This document shows, piece after piece, positions 33,098 to 40,741 of a DNA stretch of 40,741 nucleotides. The position numbers were made by a program, and so were the translations under genes. The stretch covers positions 1 to 40,741 of the forward strand of contig SLKG01000010.1 in NCBI GenBank assembly GCA_007134735.1, written 5' to 3'. The DNA is from Kiritimatiellia bacterium (GTDB lineage Bacteria > Verrucomicrobiota > Kiritimatiellia > SLAD01). Numbering within the stretch: the first letter of the stretch is position 1; each line of letters starts with the position of its first letter. A model generated the notes under the pieces. The model did not search any database and had not been told where the DNA came from. It worked only from the letters and a program-made list of their open reading frames with translations.

Positions 33098-33117
33098 GGG
33101 CCGCGCAAGCGCGGCCC
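33098..33117. repeat. Perfect 8-bp hairpin after the giant GH13/GH57-like gene
   Basis: GGGCCGCG-CAAG-CGCGGCCC lies 26 bases beyond the stop of the giant gene (minus strand). It could serve as a 3'-end structure, but no U-tract follows. Confidence 0.55.
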
Positions 33118-33142
33118 CTACATCACACCCGACACGTCCGTT

Positions 33143-36100
33143 CTACTCCGGCAACCGCACATCTATCCGATAGAAGCGGCGATCGACGACGTCTGGAGGC
33201 GGATCGGTTTCCGACCCGTCATCCAACCATGCCTGTTCGTCGCCATCACCCTCAATGGCACTCTCATTTGCCTGCTCCCAATCCGGATCGATCAATGTGT
33301 CGTTCGCATACCAGATGTAATAATGCCGGTTCGTCGCACTCATGAACCGCACCCAGATTCCGTCTTCCGCAGATTCCACGTTGCTCACCTGAAAGAAGGC
33401 CTCCGGATCCGTCGGAACCAGCCCGGCAATATAGGCCTGCTTAAGTGAATTCACCTGATTCGAAGCCATGGTGGCGTTCACATCCACGGTTTCCGGATCA
33501 TACCCGTAATATTCCAACCAGGTATACGGTACGCCGTCGTTGAACAACTCAGCTTCCAACACCTCAAATCCAAGGCCGAAAGAGAACGATTCGCCCGTGG
33601 ATTCCAGTTCAACCTGATGCGTCTGGGCCTGGTTGCGCATGGTGACCGTCTGGAAGGGACCATCCTCGGCTTCCGCGTTGAAGGCCACGGCGGCATGTGA
33701 GTAATCCACAAAGGCCCGTATGACCATATCGTTTCCGGAATGCTTCAAACTCATTTCACCTGCCTGGGCCTCTTCTGAAAGCCCGCCCTGGCCACGCCTC
33801 AAGAGGTCGTGGAGGTCGGGGGACAGGCCATGGCGGATATAGAGGGTACCGCCGCCGTCCACATGATAATCGGCCTGGAACGTATCGCTGTCAGGGACCA
33901 GGGTAATGGTCTTGGTGATCTTCTCGTCGGAGGACTGGAGCTGCCAACCTTCCGCCACCGGCGTGACCGTGTAAAGGTCGTTGACATAACTCTGTGAACC
34001 GTCCCACCAGTCTTTGAATCCTGAAGTCCGGTGAGCACCCACATCGTCGCCTACGACATTGGATTCGCCTTCCCACTCCGTCTCGGATCCGGCAAAGGAG
34101 GCCAGGTTGCCGGCCACCTGCAGAATTCGGCCGCTGTCCGGATCGCGCGCAAACGCCGCGATCATGCGCCCTCCCATACGGGAGAAGATGCCGAGCAACC
34201 TGTTATTCCCCAGCAGGAATTCATCTTGGTCGCTGAGATTGACGTCGGCCTGGACCACCAGGGTCGTAGCCATGCCGGGAGCCGCGGCGGCCCATTGATC
34301 CACATGGGAATACAAGGCCGCCATGCGGGTCTGGGCCTGCGCGATCTTGGCAAACGAAGCCAGCGGACGCACGACATCCTCATCATCCGGGAACAGATAG
34401 TCGCCGGTACTGAATTTCCGCAGATCAACATAGGGCTGGTCATGAAATGCGGTCTGGAAGACCGAGGCGTGCATGACCGGTCGCGCCAGATCCCGCACGG
34501 AAGGATCTGATATCTGCAGGACCGCGTCCCAGGCATTGCTGACGATTCCGCCCGTGAACAGCATGCCGTAATGATCAGGCACGTCCACGCCGTCGCGAAT
34601 CTGGAATACCTTGTCGTGCAACCCTTCCCGCCGGCCGGGCTCGCCCAAATACCAGTTGTCATAGTTGCCTCGGGAAGCGAACTGAATCCAGTTGTTGGCC
34701 ATCTTGACCAGCTCGGGATCGAACCCTCGGTCGTGCTCCCAGAACGTGTCGCCGACACCGTCGCCAGAGAGATCCACTTCGCCGCGTGTAATGTCTTCCA
34801 AGGCGACCATTTCAACCCAGGGCCGGTTGGCGATCCAGCGGATCAACGCGTCGTAGGCGTCGGCGTTACCACTGTCGAGAAACTCTTCCCAGTGGCACAG
34901 AAGAATGACCACCTGGTCCTGGGAACCGCTCCGGGCCTTGCGATTGAAGATCTCCCGCAACTGCATGGGGGCGCCGGAATCGTGCACGCTGTACCGGAAA
35001 TCGTTGACCAGATTATTGATGGCAAAGGTGCCCACATCGTGGAAGCGGTTGATCTGGTATCCCGTATCGCTCAACGCGGGTGTGCGCCCCACCCAATGCC
35101 ACATGTGTTGGAGTTGGTCCACGACGGTGTAGCGGAAGCCCATGTCCTTGATCTTGTCGAAGACATCCGCGTCCAACAGCCGTTCCGGGGTCCAGAATAC
35201 CGCGGAATTGGTGTCGAACTCGACGCCATAGATGTCATAGAGGAACTGGTTGGCCAGTTCTACGTTGTCACGGTTAAATTCGTGGGTGAAATACGGCAAC
35301 ATGTGGTCGGAGAACGTGCTGGCCAGAAGATGAACCGTATTGGTTTCGATCAGACTGCGCAGACGCGCGTTGAACGCGGGACCATCGCGCCACGGCGCTT
35401 CTTCGGCGGGATCCACCTTGGCCCACTGGATGGCGGAGGCCAGCGTCGGGGTGATGTGCAGATTCAGCGGTTGACCAAACACTTCATGCGCGTCCAGCGG
35501 GCGATAGTAGCCGGCGCCTTCGTTATTGTTGATCAGGTCCTGAATCACGCTTCCGGGTTGAATGGCCTGGTTCGCGTGAATGATGGCGGCGACCTTCACC
35601 CGGCCGGGTTGGCTGTCGCCCGGAATCCATTGCGTCAACACGCTGCCGGACCCTTGCAGGCCGGCTTGGGCATTCCAATGGTCTTCCGCGATCCAGTCAT
35701 TCAGGATCGAATCGCGAATATCGCTGCGCCCACCGATGTCGCCGGGGCCTTGCGGATCGTTTCCGGTGCCGCTCTTGACGGAAAAGACCTGGTAGTTGAG
35801 ATTGGCGGAATCGGCCCCGAGCCAACCCGCTGTCAACAGCGCGTCGCGGTCAATGGCCACTTCCACGGCGTCGAGTTCGGAACTGAAATAGGCGCCCAGA
35901 TAGTATTCGCCCCGAGGAACCACGCCGCCATGGGTAAACAGGTCCTGACCGAAAACGTCCGTATTGTTTTCGGAGTCCTCATCCACATAGACCATGCCGA
36001 TGCCGGATTCGTAGATGGCCACGACCACCTTCCAGCGCATGTCGGTGAGGGTATCCACCTCATCGGGCAGCACGCGTTCGCCGCTGGGAGGATTCATGTC

Positions 36101-39100
36101 GCCGAAGTTGATGACGATGTAGTAGTCCACTTCCCCCTGCTCGGCGTAAGCCTGCAGATCATGAATGTCCAGACGGAAATAGAATCGCCCGTCGCCGCCC
36201 TGGGCCGGGGCGCCGCCGTCACGCGCATAGAACGCGACGAGGTCACGCGAATTGTCCCAGCCGTCCCAAGCCCGGTAGATGTCGCCGCCACGACGGTTGA
36301 AGCCCGCACCGTGATAGGGGTCCAGGGCCAGCAGATCCTCCCAGGTCCAGTCAATGAATTCGCGGTATCGGGTCACGTCGTCCACCACGCCCAGTTCGTC
36401 GCCCGGGCCGATGACGATACTGCCCGCCGGCGGAACGAACGTGACATCCAAGCGCGGATCGGTGCCGTTGAGGAAGTGGTCCATGTTCGTGACGCCGTCA
36501 CCGGTCAGGTCGCCGTCCGGACCGTTCAGCGGGTTACCCGGCTCGCCGGTGCGCCAGTTGTACACGCCGTCATCCAGCGGATCGAGTCCGTAGCGCACCT
36601 TCCAACCGTCGGGCAAACCGTCGCCGATGGTATCGATCACCAGCGGATCGGTTTCGGTGATGAGCAGGCGCGGCCAGCCGCCGGACTGCTCCGTGCCGGT
36701 GCCCTCGCGGTTATAGGCCGCGAAGAGCGCGTCGTAATGCACCGCGCGCGAAAGGATCGGCGCAAAGTCATAAGCTTCATTGTTGGGAATGAAATAAGGC
36801 CGGTTGTTGTTGTCCCAATAGATGATATCAAGATCGTCGGGCATCCGGTTGAACTGGAAGAAGTCGCCGTTCCAATCGGTATAGTCCACTTCCTGTGTCG
36901 TGCCGTTTGAGTGACGCAGATAGATGTTCACGCGTCCGTTTCTGCTCACATCCGCTTGGCCGTCCATCAACCCGTCGCCAATGGTGTCGGGATTGTTCGG
37001 ATCGGTTTCGAGAAAGATGGCGTTGGGCGGCAAACGGCCGCGATCCACCCGTGACGAGTTATAGACCGTGGGGATGTTGGGATGCATCAGGATGCTTTCC
37101 ACCTTGCCGTCCAACCCCAACAAGCCGATGTCTACGCGTCCATTACGGTTCAGGTCCTCTTCGGAATCGCGCAGACCGTCTCCGTCCGTGTCCGGACGGG
37201 TCGGATCGGTCATGGAACCGGTGATCTGATCCGTGCGTCCAGCGAATTCCCGGAAGTCGGGATGACCCGAGTTATCCGGTTTGGTGTTGAACAGGGGTGG
37301 GTCAAGATCGGGAATGAAATTCTTATACCCGTCCGCGTTGGTGTCGACCGTAATATCCGTAGCGTTGGTGTCGATCGGGCCGACCAGACCCGACTGCAGG
37401 CCATCCGGCAGGCCGCCGCCATCGGTGTTCGGCATCAACGGATCGGTCCGCCCGGTGATCCGCCACATATGCACCTCGCCGCTGGTCCAGAAATCGCTGT
37501 CCACCTCCGGCAGATCGGACTGGGTGACCTCCATATGATCCGGAATCCCGTCGTCGTCTGAATCACCGCTGTCATCCTGGTCAACGATCTGGCGAAGCAC
37601 CACGGGGATGCTGCGCATATTGCTATGCGAGATCTCGTTGGTATTGGGCGCATTGGTGTTGCCATGGGCAAAGAACACAAAGGTGCCCGCCGTCATGTTG
37701 GTCCAGTTAAAGGTCCAGACAATGTCGCTCCCGTTGGTCACGGGCCCACTGATGTAGTCCGCCTGGCCGCGACCGCCCTCAAACTCGATCCATACATGCT
37801 GATACTCGGGAGCCGCCGTCACCAGAATCGTGTATTGCCGGTCTTCCGGATCGGGATCCGGCACGTCAGGCAATACAATGACGGTCTGCCGGCCATTGGA
37901 ATCGAACTGTTCGGGCCGCGTCACAATGAGCGTCGGCGGCAACGGGGTTTCCTGCGCCCGAACCTGGCGATACGCCGTCAGGTTAATCCCGTCATGCGAA
38001 TACTGCACCTCGATCTGGTGCAGATAATCCGGATCGCCGTTGAAAAGGTTCGGCAGATCAAAGGCCAGCGCGTGGTAATCGGGGGTTTCGTCATAAACGA
38101 TATCGTATTCGTCCTTGCTTTGCGCGGCGCCGTTGATGCGGATCGTGAACCGGTCAATGAGCTGTTCCGTGGTGGTGCCATCGGCCAGCGACTTGGTGAA
38201 ATTGGCTTTCATACCGTAGCCTTCGCCTACGGTATCACCGTCGTTTTGCGGCCAGGCCACAAAGAGCTCTTGCACCGGGCCGCGTGTCCGCACTTCGCGT
38301 TCCAGCGTCGTGAAATGCCCGTCCTCATCGCTCATTTCATCCGTCCACTCTTCTTGCGGCGTGGAACTGAGTTCCACCAGGCGAACATGGATCGTGGCGT
38401 CGCCCGATGACGGTATATTACGGTAGGTAAAACGCCACTCATCGGGGTAATCGCTCTCGATATCAAGACTGGGCACCACCCGGCTGGCCTGCACCCAGGA
38501 TGTCTGCCCCAGTTCATTCGTGCCGTTCCCATTCAGCACGCCGGTCTGCCCGTCGTCGTTTCCGGGATCGCCGTCTTCGATGTTGAACCACACCTCGGTT
38601 ACAGTGGGATCGGTGCGCACGACCACGCCGTATTCGCGCGAAGGCAATTGATCGTCGTCCGCGGGGAATTTGACTTCGCCGGTCGGCCGTTCGAGGTCGA
38701 GATAGAACGTCTGCTTGAACGTGTTGAAGATCGGGGCTTCGCTGTCCCGCTGCAGAAACGCGCGAACCTGGATGAAGTTCATGCCTTCCTGCAAACCGGT
38801 CTCCATGATCGGATTGCCTTCCAGATCCTGCGCATAATCGTTATGCGGAAAATATTCGATGGTTTCGGCGTTGAAATTGGTGATCTGCCACACGCCCATC
38901 ATTTCGTACTTGCGATCCACCTGATCGGGATGATTAGGGAACGGGACATCCCAAGCTTCTTCATTGTAGCCTTGAACCCGGGCGGCGCCGATCTTGTAGC
39001 GCAACAGGGTGTCATTGGCCGGGCGCGGAAACTCGAAACGCCACCAGTCAGTGTCGCCTTCGACGCCGGTATGGACCCATGTACCGGAAGCCACCCGGGT

Positions 39101-40741
39101 GGCGGCATTCGCGCCATAACCGGCTGCGCCTTCCGGCCAATCGTCGCCACCGGTTGTCGTGTAGTATAGCGACGCCATGATCCCTTCAACCTTCGGCGTT
39201 TTAACCCAGACTACGATGGAGGTTGAGGTCTTGTAGTACTGGTTGGTCACACCGCCGTTATTGTTGTCGGTTAAGGCGGCCGGATCATGATAGACCCAGG
39301 AGAGTCGATGATGGTCACCAGAAAAGTCGTTCGCGGCATCGGCTTCGAGAACGTCCACGGTCCCGGACCCGATCAAGGTCTGGTAGCTGGTGGCCCCCGC
39401 TGAACCGACCTTGTTGGAATCCGTATTGCGCGCGGCGAATTTTTCCGCCCAGATGCGCTTGTCAAACCTCGTATCCTCCCAACCCAGAAACGTGTCGTTC
39501 GCATTCCCCGGCGAGCGATCGCGATTGCCCCAGTTTTCCGCGCCCATGCCCAGATGATGGTTCAGGTCTACGCCGCCGTTGAGCTTCATCAGCACATTGT
39601 AGGCGGACCCGTCTACATGCGCGCGGAACGTCAAATTGGTGCCGCACGTGACGCGGGGCACGGTCATGCGATAGCGGAACGGATTCTCGTCGGCGTCCTC
39701 CTGCGAATCGAATCCGCGATATGGCAATCCAAGCGGATTGAATTGCGAATCACCGTCCGGACCGTCGCGGCGCAGATAGCTGACCGTGCCCGGCCATTCG
39801 TTGTTCTGCCGGATCTCGATGGGATTCCCGCCGCCCCATTTCCAGAGATCCGATTCCTCCGGGGACCGCCAAGAAAAGGCAAAATAACCGCCGGGGGGGA
39901 TCGTGATTTCGCCGTTGGCAATTTGCGAGGCCCAGACATAGAATGGACCGCCGTAGGTCGAATAGTTCATCAACCAGGAATCATCTACGCCCGAGGTGTG
40001 CCCAAAGACCGGGTTGATATTGCGGTTCTGCCCGTCGGCATAATTATCGTTCATCATGAACAACAGGACGGCAGCGGACCGGTCGTCCATCCCATCGTTC
40101 ACGCCCCAGCCCTCGTCTCGTTTGTCCACGCGGGCGTAGGCGACCACATCGTTGTCACTCCACCACCCATATTGGTAGCCACGCGCAAAATGCTCGTGGA
40201 TATAGGCCAAATTCGGCAGTCGCTGATCGCCGAATTGACCGAGGAAGGCGGTGTTGGCATGGCGTGGAAACGCGCCGCCCGCATCTTGAAGCGTACCGGA
40301 CTTGAAATAGCCGTCGGTATACACAATCGGAAGACCGGCGCGTGTCATATAGAATGCGTATTGCAATTCCCGCGCGGCCGCGTAATCGCTGTCGTGGCTG
40401 TGCGCAAATTGCACGCCCACCTGGTGTCCATTGCCCGCAAAGTCCGGGTGCGGGTTCCATCCTGTCTGGTCCAGATCATTGAGATCCCCCCACGGTGAAC
40501 CCAGAATCCCGTTCAAATGATCCCTCAGGGGCGCGTCTTTCAGGCGCATGCCCGTGGCAATATACTGGCCGAATCCGGGGGGCGCCCCGAGATGCTCGCC
40601 GAAAACCATGGCATCGTTGCGCGGTTTTTCCGTGTCGAACACCGTTTCACGGAAATTGGGATGTTCGCCGAGCTGCTGATTGAAGCCCCGTGTCTTGTTG
40701 AATTGCAATTGCATCCCGCCGATATAACCCGCCGTGCTGGC
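33143..40741 (-). CDS. Giant amylolytic protein with GH13-like, TSP3, glucodextranase-C-like and GH57-like regions, 5' end cut by the window
   Basis: The frame is open to the right edge, so at least 2532 residues are visible and the N-terminus is missing. Counting from the edge, residues 1-290 look like the end of an alpha-amylase (GH13) barrel with FAHSHDSDYAAARELQ near 112 and AGLPIVYTDGYF. Beta-sandwich regions follow. TSP3/EF-like calcium repeats (about 1050-1430) include DSDDDGIPD, DTDGDGLRD and DLTGDGVTN. A glucodextranase-C-like region (about 1435-1645) is next. A GH57-like region (about 1710-1990) has AVFWTPERLLD near 1847, comparable with the GH57 nucleophile motif, and HWEEFLDSGNADAYDAL. 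The C-terminus ends in a beta domain with RRFYRIDVRLPE. It is probably exported and acts on alpha-glucans. Confidence 0.88.
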   Translation of the reverse strand, partial: ASTAGYIGGMQLQFNKTRGFNQQLGEHPNFRETVFDTEKPRNDAMVFGEHLGAPPGFGQYIATGMRLKDAPLRDHLNGILGSPWGDLNDLDQTGWNPHPDFAGNGHQVGVQFAHSHDSDYAAARELQYAFYMTRAGLPIVYTDGYFKSGTLQDAGGAFPRHANTAFLGQFGDQRLPNLAYIHEHFARGYQYGWWSDNDVVAYARVDKRDEGWGVNDGMDDRSAAVLLFMMNDNYADGQNRNINPVFGHTSGVDDSWLMNYSTYGGPFYVWASQIANGEITIPPGGYFAFSWRSPEESDLWKWGGGNPIEIRQNNEWPGTVSYLRRDGPDGDSQFNPLGLPYRGFDSQEDADENPFRYRMTVPRVTCGTNLTFRAHVDGSAYNVLMKLNGGVDLNHHLGMGAENWGNRDRSPGNANDTFLGWEDTRFDKRIWAEKFAARNTDSNKVGSAGATSYQTLIGSGTVDVLEADAANDFSGDHHRLSWVYHDPAALTDNNNGGVTNQYYKTSTSIVVWVKTPKVEGIMASLYYTTTGGDDWPEGAAGYGANAATRVASGTWVHTGVEGDTDWWRFEFPRPANDTLLRYKIGAARVQGYNEEAWDVPFPNHPDQVDRKYEMMGVWQITNFNAETIEYFPHNDYAQDLEGNPIMETGLQEGMNFIQVRAFLQRDSEAPIFNTFKQTFYLDLERPTGEVKFPADDDQLPSREYGVVVRTDPTVTEVWFNIEDGDPGNDDGQTGVLNGNGTNELGQTSWVQASRVVPSLDIESDYPDEWRFTYRNIPSSGDATIHVRLVELSSTPQEEWTDEMSDEDGHFTTLEREVRTRGPVQELFVAWPQNDGDTVGEGYGMKANFTKSLADGTTTEQLIDRFTIRINGAAQSKDEYDIVYDETPDYHALAFDLPNLFNGDPDYLHQIEVQYSHDGINLTAYRQVRAQETPLPPTLIVTRPEQFDSNGRQTVIVLPDVPDPDPEDRQYTILVTAAPEYQHVWIEFEGGRGQADYISGPVTNGSDIVWTFNWTNMTAGTFVFFAHGNTNAPNTNEISHSNMRSIPVVLRQIVDQDDSGDSDDDGIPDHMEVTQSDLPEVDSDFWTSGEVHMWRITGRTDPLMPNTDGGGLPDGLQSGLVGPIDTNATDITVDTNADGYKNFIPDLDPPLFNTKPDNSGHPDFREFAGRTDQITGSMTDPTRPDTDGDGLRDSEEDLNRNGRVDIGLLGLDGKVESILMHPNIPTVYNSSRVDRGRLPPNAIFLETDPNNPDTIGDGLMDGQADVSRNGRVNIYLRHSNGTTQEVDYTDWNGDFFQFNRMPDDLDIIYWDNNNRPYFIPNNEAYDFAPILSRAVHYDALFAAYNREGTGTEQSGGWPRLLITETDPLVIDTIGDGLPDGWKVRYGLDPLDDGVYNWRTGEPGNPLNGPDGDLTGDGVTNMDHFLNGTDPRLDVTFVPPAGSIVIGPGDELGVVDDVTRYREFIDWTWEDLLALDPYHGAGFNRRGGDIYRAWDGWDNSRDLVAFYARDGGAPAQGGDGRFYFRLDIHDLQAYAEQGEVDYYIVINFGDMNPPSGERVLPDEVDTLTDMRWKVVVAIYESGIGMVYVDEDSENNTDVFGQDLFTHGGVVPRGEYYLGAYFSSELDAVEVAIDRDALLTAGWLGADSANLNYQVFSVKSGTGNDPQGPGDIGGRSDIRDSILNDWIAEDHWNAQAGLQGSGSVLTQWIPGDSQPGRVKVAAIIHANQAIQPGSVIQDLINNNEGAGYYRPLDAHEVFGQPLNLHITPTLASAIQWAKVDPAEEAPWRDGPAFNARLRSLIETNTVHLLASTFSDHMLPYFTHEFNRDNVELANQFLYDIYGVEFDTNSAVFWTPERLLDADVFDKIKDMGFRYTVVDQLQHMWHWVGRTPALSDTGYQINRFHDVGTFAINNLVNDFRYSVHDSGAPMQLREIFNRKARSGSQDQVVILLCHWEEFLDSGNADAYDALIRWIANRPWVEMVALEDITRGEVDLSGDGVGDTFWEHDRGFDPELVKMANNWIQFASRGNYDNWYLGEPGRREGLHDKVFQIRDGVDVPDHYGMLFTGGIVSNAWDAVLQISDPSVRDLARPVMHASVFQTAFHDQPYVDLRKFSTGDYLFPDDEDVVRPLASFAKIAQAQTRMAALYSHVDQWAAAAPGMATTLVVQADVNLSDQDEFLLGNNRLLGIFSRMGGRMIAAFARDPDSGRILQVAGNLASFAGSETEWEGESNVVGDDVGAHRTSGFKDWWDGSQSYVNDLYTVTPVAEGWQLQSSDEKITKTITLVPDSDTFQADYHVDGGGTLYIRHGLSPDLHDLLRRGQGGLSEEAQAGEMSLKHSGNDMVIRAFVDYSHAAVAFNAEAEDGPFQTVTMRNQAQTHQVELESTGESFSFGLGFEVLEAELFNDGVPYTWLEYYGYDPETVDVNATMASNQVNSLKQAYIAGLVPTDPEAFFQVSNVESAEDGIWVRFMSATNRHYYIWYANDTLIDPDWEQANESAIEGDGDEQAWLDDGSETDPPPDVVDRRFYRIDVRLPE

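Larger units (their letters stand above)
32082..33142. other. 1061-bp repeat-rich non-coding region
   Basis: No credible gene is present. The stretch carries two 46-bp direct repeats, an inverted pair of about 60 bp, several 7-8 bp perfect hairpins and a MITE-like element. Small open frames beginning MK(Q/R)NPHDVL are just two readings of the same repeat. It separates the convergent WcaJ-like gene and the giant GH13/GH57-like gene. Confidence 0.75.

Noticed and set aside
34571-36910. Open frame of 779 codons on the plus strand
   Set aside because: It is fully antisense to the giant amylolytic gene, shows no recognisable domain or signal sequence, and arises from the codon bias of the real gene.

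Overview
The window reads as chromosome from a GC-rich, Gram-negative-type bacterium of the PVC group, most likely Kiritimatiellota or a near relative in Verrucomicrobiota. This is inferred from gene content: giant secreted multidomain proteins, thrombospondin type 3 (TSP3) repeats, CotH plus lamin-tail architecture, a GbsR-type regulator inside a polysaccharide locus, outer-membrane beta-barrels, a lipoprotein exporter, and weak or absent Shine-Dalgarno sequences at many starts. No marker gene (rRNA, tRNA, ribosomal protein) is present to confirm it.

Layout. Nearly everything is on the minus strand, so transcription runs right to left. Both edges cut giant secreted proteins: a CotH/lamin-tail protein at the left (3' end missing) and an amylolytic protein of more than 2500 residues with GH13-like and GH57-like parts at the right (5' end missing). 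From about 5.2 to 26.2 kb lies a nearly complete Wzx/Wzy-type surface polysaccharide locus. In transcription order it holds a small SLH-like secreted protein, an outer-membrane barrel, a Wzc-like copolymerase/tyrosine kinase, a short Wza-like export lipoprotein, an O-antigen ligase/TPR fusion, a GbsR/MarR regulator, a DegT aminotransferase, a Wzx-like flippase, a MurB-like oxidoreductase, a pyruvyl transferase, a GT4 enzyme, a Wzy-like polymerase, a second GT4 enzyme, a CDP-glycerol-transferase-like protein, a nucleotidyltransferase, a third GT4 enzyme and an FkbM methyltransferase. The probable initiating enzyme, a WcaJ/WbaP-type sugar-phosphate transferase, sits apart at 30.7-32.1 kb on the plus strand. 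Between them is a housekeeping block: RNase HIII, HU, a DJ-1/PfpI protein, a NERD-domain membrane protein and a PorV/UPF0164-like barrel.

How the genes fit together (inference): WcaJ loads the first sugar phosphate on the lipid carrier. The GT4 enzymes extend it. DegT, pyruvyl transferase, MurB-like, FkbM and the nucleotidyltransferase/CDP-glycerol-type pair would supply amino, pyruvyl, lactyl-like, methyl and phospho-alditol-type features. Wzx flips, Wzy or the ligase polymerises or attaches, and Wzc, the short export lipoprotein and the beta-barrel form the route out of the cell.

The non-coding spaces are unusually structured. Spacers at 9.3-9.6, 18.4-18.8, 29.4 and 32.1-33.1 kb are packed with short perfect hairpins. 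One is a nested REP/BIME-like palindrome cluster. Another is a 326-bp MITE-like element with 15-bp terminal inverted repeats and an internal tandem duplication that carries a clean 44-bp hairpin insertion in one copy.
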